From NCBI RefSeq assembly GCF_002797715.1, contig NZ_PGFF01000001.1, positions 930,001-994,000 of the forward strand: a stretch of DNA of 64,000 bases, given 5' to 3'. This DNA is from Diaminobutyricimonas aerilata (GTDB lineage Bacteria; Actinomycetota; Actinomycetes; Actinomycetales; Microbacteriaceae). Shown here one piece after another: positions 60,798 to 64,000 of the stretch. A program made the position numbers and the translations under genes. The notes under the pieces are model-generated. The model did not search any database. It was not told where the DNA came from and saw nothing but the letters and a program-made list of their open reading frames with translations. Numbering within the stretch: position 1 is the first letter of the stretch; each line of letters starts with the position of its first letter.

Positions 60798-61616
60798 GTG
60801 ATCATCCTCGCCGCGACCCCGATCGGAAACCTCGGCGACGCCTCCCGCCGTCTCGTGGAGGCGCTCGAGAACGCCGAGACGATCGCGGCCGAGGACACCC
60901 GCACGGCGATCCACCTCATGCGCGCGCTCGGTGTCGAGAACCGGCCCCGGCTCATCCCCCTGCACGAGCACAACGAGACCGCCCGCGCGGCGGAGCTCGT
61001 CGAGGCGGCGCGCGACAGCGACCTGCTGGTGCTCACGGATGCGGGAATGCCGACCGTGAGCGATCCGGGCTTCCCCCTCGTCGCCGCCGCGGCCGAGGCG
61101 GGTGTGACGGTGACGGCGCTGCCCGGGCCGAGCGCCGTGCTCACCGCCCTCGCCGTGAGCGGGCTGCCGACCGACCGGTTCGCCTTCGAGGGATTCGTGC
61201 CCCGCAAGGGACGGGCGTCGTACTTCGATGCGCTCGCCACCGAGCGGCGCACCCTGGTGTTCTTCGAGTCCCCGAACCGCATCGGCGACACCCTCGCCGA
61301 ACTCGCCGCATCCTTCGGACCGGATCGTCGTGTCGCCGTGTGCCGGGAGCTGACGAAGCTGCACGAGGAGGTCGTGCGCGGCACCGCCGCGGAGGTCGCC
61401 GAGCGCTTCGCGGACGGCGCGCGCGGCGAGATCGTGCTCGTGGTCGAGGGGGCCGGGGCGGTCACGACCGACCCGGCGGACGCGGTCGAGCGGGTGCTCG
61501 GACTCGTCGCCGGAGGCGCGCGCCTCAAGGAGGCGGCGGCCGACGTCGCCGCCGAGACGGGCCTCGGTCGTCGCGACCTCTACGAGGCGGCGCTCGCCGC
61601 TCGCCGCTCGCGCTGA
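60798..61616 (+). CDS. rsmI: 16S rRNA (cytidine-1402-2'-O)-methyltransferase
   Basis: A 272-aa SAM-dependent tetrapyrrole-methylase-fold enzyme that 2'-O-methylates C1402 of 16S rRNA. It has ATPIGNLGDAS, AAEDTRTAIHLM, LTDAGMPTVSDPG and PSAVLTALAVSGLPTDRFAFEGFVPRKG. GTG start at 60798 with GATGAT six bases upstream. It sits close to metG, as in many actinobacteria. Confidence 0.95.
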   Translation: MIILAATPIGNLGDASRRLVEALENAETIAAEDTRTAIHLMRALGVENRPRLIPLHEHNETARAAELVEAARDSDLLVLTDAGMPTVSDPGFPLVAAAAEAGVTVTALPGPSAVLTALAVSGLPTDRFAFEGFVPRKGRASYFDALATERRTLVFFESPNRIGDTLAELAASFGPDRRVAVCRELTKLHEEVVRGTAAEVAERFADGARGEIVLVVEGAGAVTTDPADAVERVLGLVAGGARLKEAAADVAAETGLGRRDLYEAALAARRSR

Positions 61617-61629
61617 ACCGCGCCGGCGC

Positions 61630-62502
61630 TCAGCGCGCCGGCACGCTCGCGCTGAGCGCCTCGAGCTGCTGCTCGGTGAGCTCGAGCTCCGCCGCGGCGG
61701 CCGAGTCCCGGATCGACTCGGGCCGCGACGCCCCCGGGATGGGGATGACCACCGGGCTGAGCGAGAGCTCCCAGGCGAGCACGACCTGCTGCGGGCTGAC
61801 GCCGAGCTCCTCGGCGAGCGCACCGAACGCGGTGTGTTCGCCGCCGACCTCGCCCGCCTTGCTGATTCCGCCGAGCGGGCTCCAGGGCAGGAACGCGATG
61901 CCGTGCTGCCCGCAGTAGTCGAGTTCGCCGAGCGAGTCGCGGTAGGCCGGGGAGAACTGGTTCTGCACCGACACGAGACGATCGCCGAGCACCTCGCGGG
62001 CGATCTGGATCTCGGCGATGGAGGCGTTCGAGATGCCCGCCATGCGGATGACGCCCTCATCGAGCAGGTCGACGAACGCGCCGAGTGATTCGGCGTAGTC
62101 GATCTGCCGGTCGGGTCGGTGGAACTGGTAGAGGCCGATCGCCTCGACCCCGAGACGGCGGGCGGACTCCTTCGCCGCCTTCTTCAAGTAGGCCGGATGC
62201 CCGTTGTTCTCCCACGGGGGGCTCGAACGGAAGATGAGTCCACCCTTCGTCGCGACGAGCACGTCCGACGTGTCGCCCGACCAGGTGCGCAGCGCCTCGG
62301 CGATGAGTTCCTCGTTGTGTCCCTGCCCGTCGGCCTCGGTCGTGTAGGCGTCGGCCGTGTCGATGAGGGTGATGCCCGAGTCCAGCGCCGCGTGGACGGT
62401 CGCGATGGACCGGTCGCGGTCGGGCCGGCCGGGGATCGACATGGGCATGCCGCCGAGGCCGATCGCGCTGACGGAGAGGGGACCGATTCGTCGCTGCTTC
62501 AT
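61630..62502 (-). CDS. aldo/keto reductase
   Basis: A 290-aa aldo/keto reductase: IGLGGMPMSIPGRPDRDRSIATVHAALDSGITLIDTADAY (catalytic Asp/Tyr), ATKGG (Lys), YQFHRPDRQ (His) and VIPIPGASRPESI near the cofactor site. The ATG at 62502 is chosen because TAGAGT lies seven bases upstream; a GTG at 62511 is possible. It is placed between rsmI and metG on the other strand. Substrate unknown. Confidence 0.93.
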   Translation of the reverse strand: MKQRRIGPLSVSAIGLGGMPMSIPGRPDRDRSIATVHAALDSGITLIDTADAYTTEADGQGHNEELIAEALRTWSGDTSDVLVATKGGLIFRSSPPWENNGHPAYLKKAAKESARRLGVEAIGLYQFHRPDRQIDYAESLGAFVDLLDEGVIRMAGISNASIAEIQIAREVLGDRLVSVQNQFSPAYRDSLGELDYCGQHGIAFLPWSPLGGISKAGEVGGEHTAFGALAEELGVSPQQVVLAWELSLSPVVIPIPGASRPESIRDSAAAAELELTEQQLEALSASVPAR

Positions 62503-62640
62503 GCGCGGCACTCTATGCGGGCGCGGGCCGCGTCCCCTTCAGCCTGGAGGAGCGCTGGACGAGCGCTGGTCGTCGGCCGCGAAGGGTCGTGCGCGGGCCA
62601 CCGCCGTCACGGGCATCCGCGCCCCCGTAGACTCGACGCC

Positions 62641-64000
62641 ATGCCCGGCGAGTCCTTCTACATCGCGACGCCCATCTTCTACGTCAACGATGTTCCGCAC
62701 ATCGGGCACGCCTACACCGAGGTGGCCGCCGACGTGTTCGCCCGCTGGCACCGTCAGCGCGGCGAGGACTCCTGGCTGCTCACCGGTACCGACGAGCACG
62801 GACAGAAGATCCTGCGCACCGCCGTCGCGAACAACACCACGCCGCAGCAGTGGGCCGACGAGCTCGTCGAGTCCGCGTGGAAGCCGCTGCTGAAGACGAT
62901 CGACATCGCCAACGACGACTTCATCCGCACCACCGACGCCCGCCACGAGGAGGGTGTCACCAAGTTCCTGCAGAAGCTCTACGACGACGGGTACATCTAC
63001 GCCGGCGAGTACGAGGGCTTCTACTGCGTCGGGTGCGAGGAGTACAAGCAGCCGAGCGACCTCGTCGACGGCACCGGGGAGTACGAGGGCCAGCAGGTCT
63101 GCGCCATCCACGGTCGTCCCATCGAGGTGCTCAAGGAGCGCAACTACTTCTTCCGCATGAGCCAGTTCGAGCAGCAGCTGCTCGACCTCTACGAGAACGA
63201 GCCCGACTTCGTGCGCCCCGAGAGCGTGCGCAACGAGATCGTGCAGTTCGTGAAGCAGGGTCTCGCCGACCTCTCGATCTCGCGGTCGAGCTTCGACTGG
63301 GGCATCAAGATCCCGTGGGACGACAGCCACGTCGTCTACGTCTGGTTCGAGGCGCTGCTGAACTACATCACCGCGATCGGCTACGGCGTCGACGACGAGC
63401 AGTTCGAGCGCCGCTGGCCCGCGATCCAGCTCGTCGGCAAGGACATCGCGCGCTTCCACGCGGTCATCTGGCCGGCGATGCTCATGGCGGCCGGCCTCCC
63501 GGTTCCGCGCGGTGTCTTCGGCCACGGCTGGCTGCTCGTCGGCGGCGAGAAGATGTCGAAGTCGAAGCTCACCGGCATCGCGCCGAACCAGATCACCGAC
63601 ACGTTCGGGTCGGATGCGTTCCGCTACTACTTCCTGCGCGCGATCACCTTCGGGCAGGACGGCTCGTTCAGCTGGGAGGACCTCAGCGCCCGCTACCAGG
63701 CCGAACTGGCGAACGGGTTCGGCAACCTCGCCTCGCGCGTCGTCGCCATGGTGCGGCGGTACCGCGACGGCGTCGTCACCGAGGGCGGCGCGCGCACCGA
63801 GGCGGACGAGCGCGTGCGTGCCGCGGAGCGCGCCGCGACGGAGCAGGCCGACGCGGCCATCGATCGGATGGCCATCCACGACGCGATCGCCGCGATCTGG
63901 CAGCTCGTCGACGAGCTCAACGGGTACATCACCGAGCAGGAGCCGTGGGCTCTCGCGAAGGACGAGGCGAACGCCGAGCGGCTCGACACCGTGCTGCACA
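62641..64000 (+). CDS. metG: methionyl-tRNA synthetase, 5' part
   Basis: The first 453 codons of methionyl-tRNA synthetase; the 3' end is outside the window. HIGH motif in VNDVPHIGHAYTEV, GTDEHGQKI, zinc-type YCVGCEEYK insertion and the GGEKMSKSKLTG signature are all present. It charges tRNA-Met. TAGACT (62628-62633) lies seven bases before the ATG, a leaderless pattern. Confidence 0.97.
   Translation, partial: MPGESFYIATPIFYVNDVPHIGHAYTEVAADVFARWHRQRGEDSWLLTGTDEHGQKILRTAVANNTTPQQWADELVESAWKPLLKTIDIANDDFIRTTDARHEEGVTKFLQKLYDDGYIYAGEYEGFYCVGCEEYKQPSDLVDGTGEYEGQQVCAIHGRPIEVLKERNYFFRMSQFEQQLLDLYENEPDFVRPESVRNEIVQFVKQGLADLSISRSSFDWGIKIPWDDSHVVYVWFEALLNYITAIGYGVDDEQFERRWPAIQLVGKDIARFHAVIWPAMLMAAGLPVPRGVFGHGWLLVGGEKMSKSKLTGIAPNQITDTFGSDAFRYYFLRAITFGQDGSFSWEDLSARYQAELANGFGNLASRVVAMVRRYRDGVVTEGGARTEADERVRAAERAATEQADAAIDRMAIHDAIAAIWQLVDELNGYITEQEPWALAKDEANAERLDTVLH

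Overview
The window is very GC-rich, uses GTG starts freely, and packs its genes into short operons with 4-nt ATGA/GTGA overlaps. Protein families (sortase-E-type LAATG anchor, IdeR iron box, PMT mannosyltransferase, rsmI-metG neighbourhood, DUF503, DUF3253, DUF4242) point to a Gram-positive actinobacterium, most likely Microbacteriaceae. It is ordinary chromosome: no phage, insertion sequence, CRISPR array, rRNA or tRNA was seen. A dominant theme is a -10-like hexamer (TANNNT or NANNNT) ending 6-7 nt before the start codon of many genes, which suggests widespread leaderless mRNAs; it also helped to choose start codons.

Layout. 1-4037 (minus): a sugar module of LacI regulator, GH2 glycosidase and ROK kinase, with LacI-type operators and strong intergenic hairpins. 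4272-10325: a 2017-aa cell-wall-anchored surface protein with 13 DUF11-like repeats. 10530-16480: a LuxR-type ATPase regulator, a degenerate HD protein, a NarL-type response regulator with a histidine kinase that has an extra C-terminal domain, and a DedA protein. 16473-19682 (minus): an ABC sugar importer operon (lipoprotein and two permeases) with its own promoter and operator. 19803-31762: mixed metabolic, membrane and regulatory genes, including a diacylglycerol-kinase-like enzyme, an IdeR-controlled siderophore-interacting protein, a second large LuxR regulator and a MerR/SDR divergent pair.

31857-34875 carries tadA-tadB-tadC (Flp/Tad pilus motor and platform). The prepilin-like tad genes lie 10.8 kb away at 45657-47098; both blocks have the same TTGTGGA motif at exactly the same distance (49 nt) before their first start codon. 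Between them are two paralogous 'membrane protein + winged-helix regulator' pairs, a class A beta-lactamase lipoprotein, a J-domain membrane protein and a DEAD-box helicase.

47176-64000: methylcitrate synthase, aldo/keto reductases, a YyaL-like thioredoxin-domain protein, an overlapping glycosyltransferase-GH18 pair that looks like a polysaccharide synthase with its own hydrolase, a PlsC-type acyltransferase, a sulfur-related group (CoA-binding protein, metY, YeiH-type exporter), a protein mannosyltransferase, rsmI and the 5' part of metG.

The observations most worth follow-up are the split tad locus with its shared upstream motif, the paired membrane-protein/regulator operons with an operator on the start codon, the kinase with a BamE-like tail, the GT2-GH18 pair, and the DNA-level enrichment of GGATGC.
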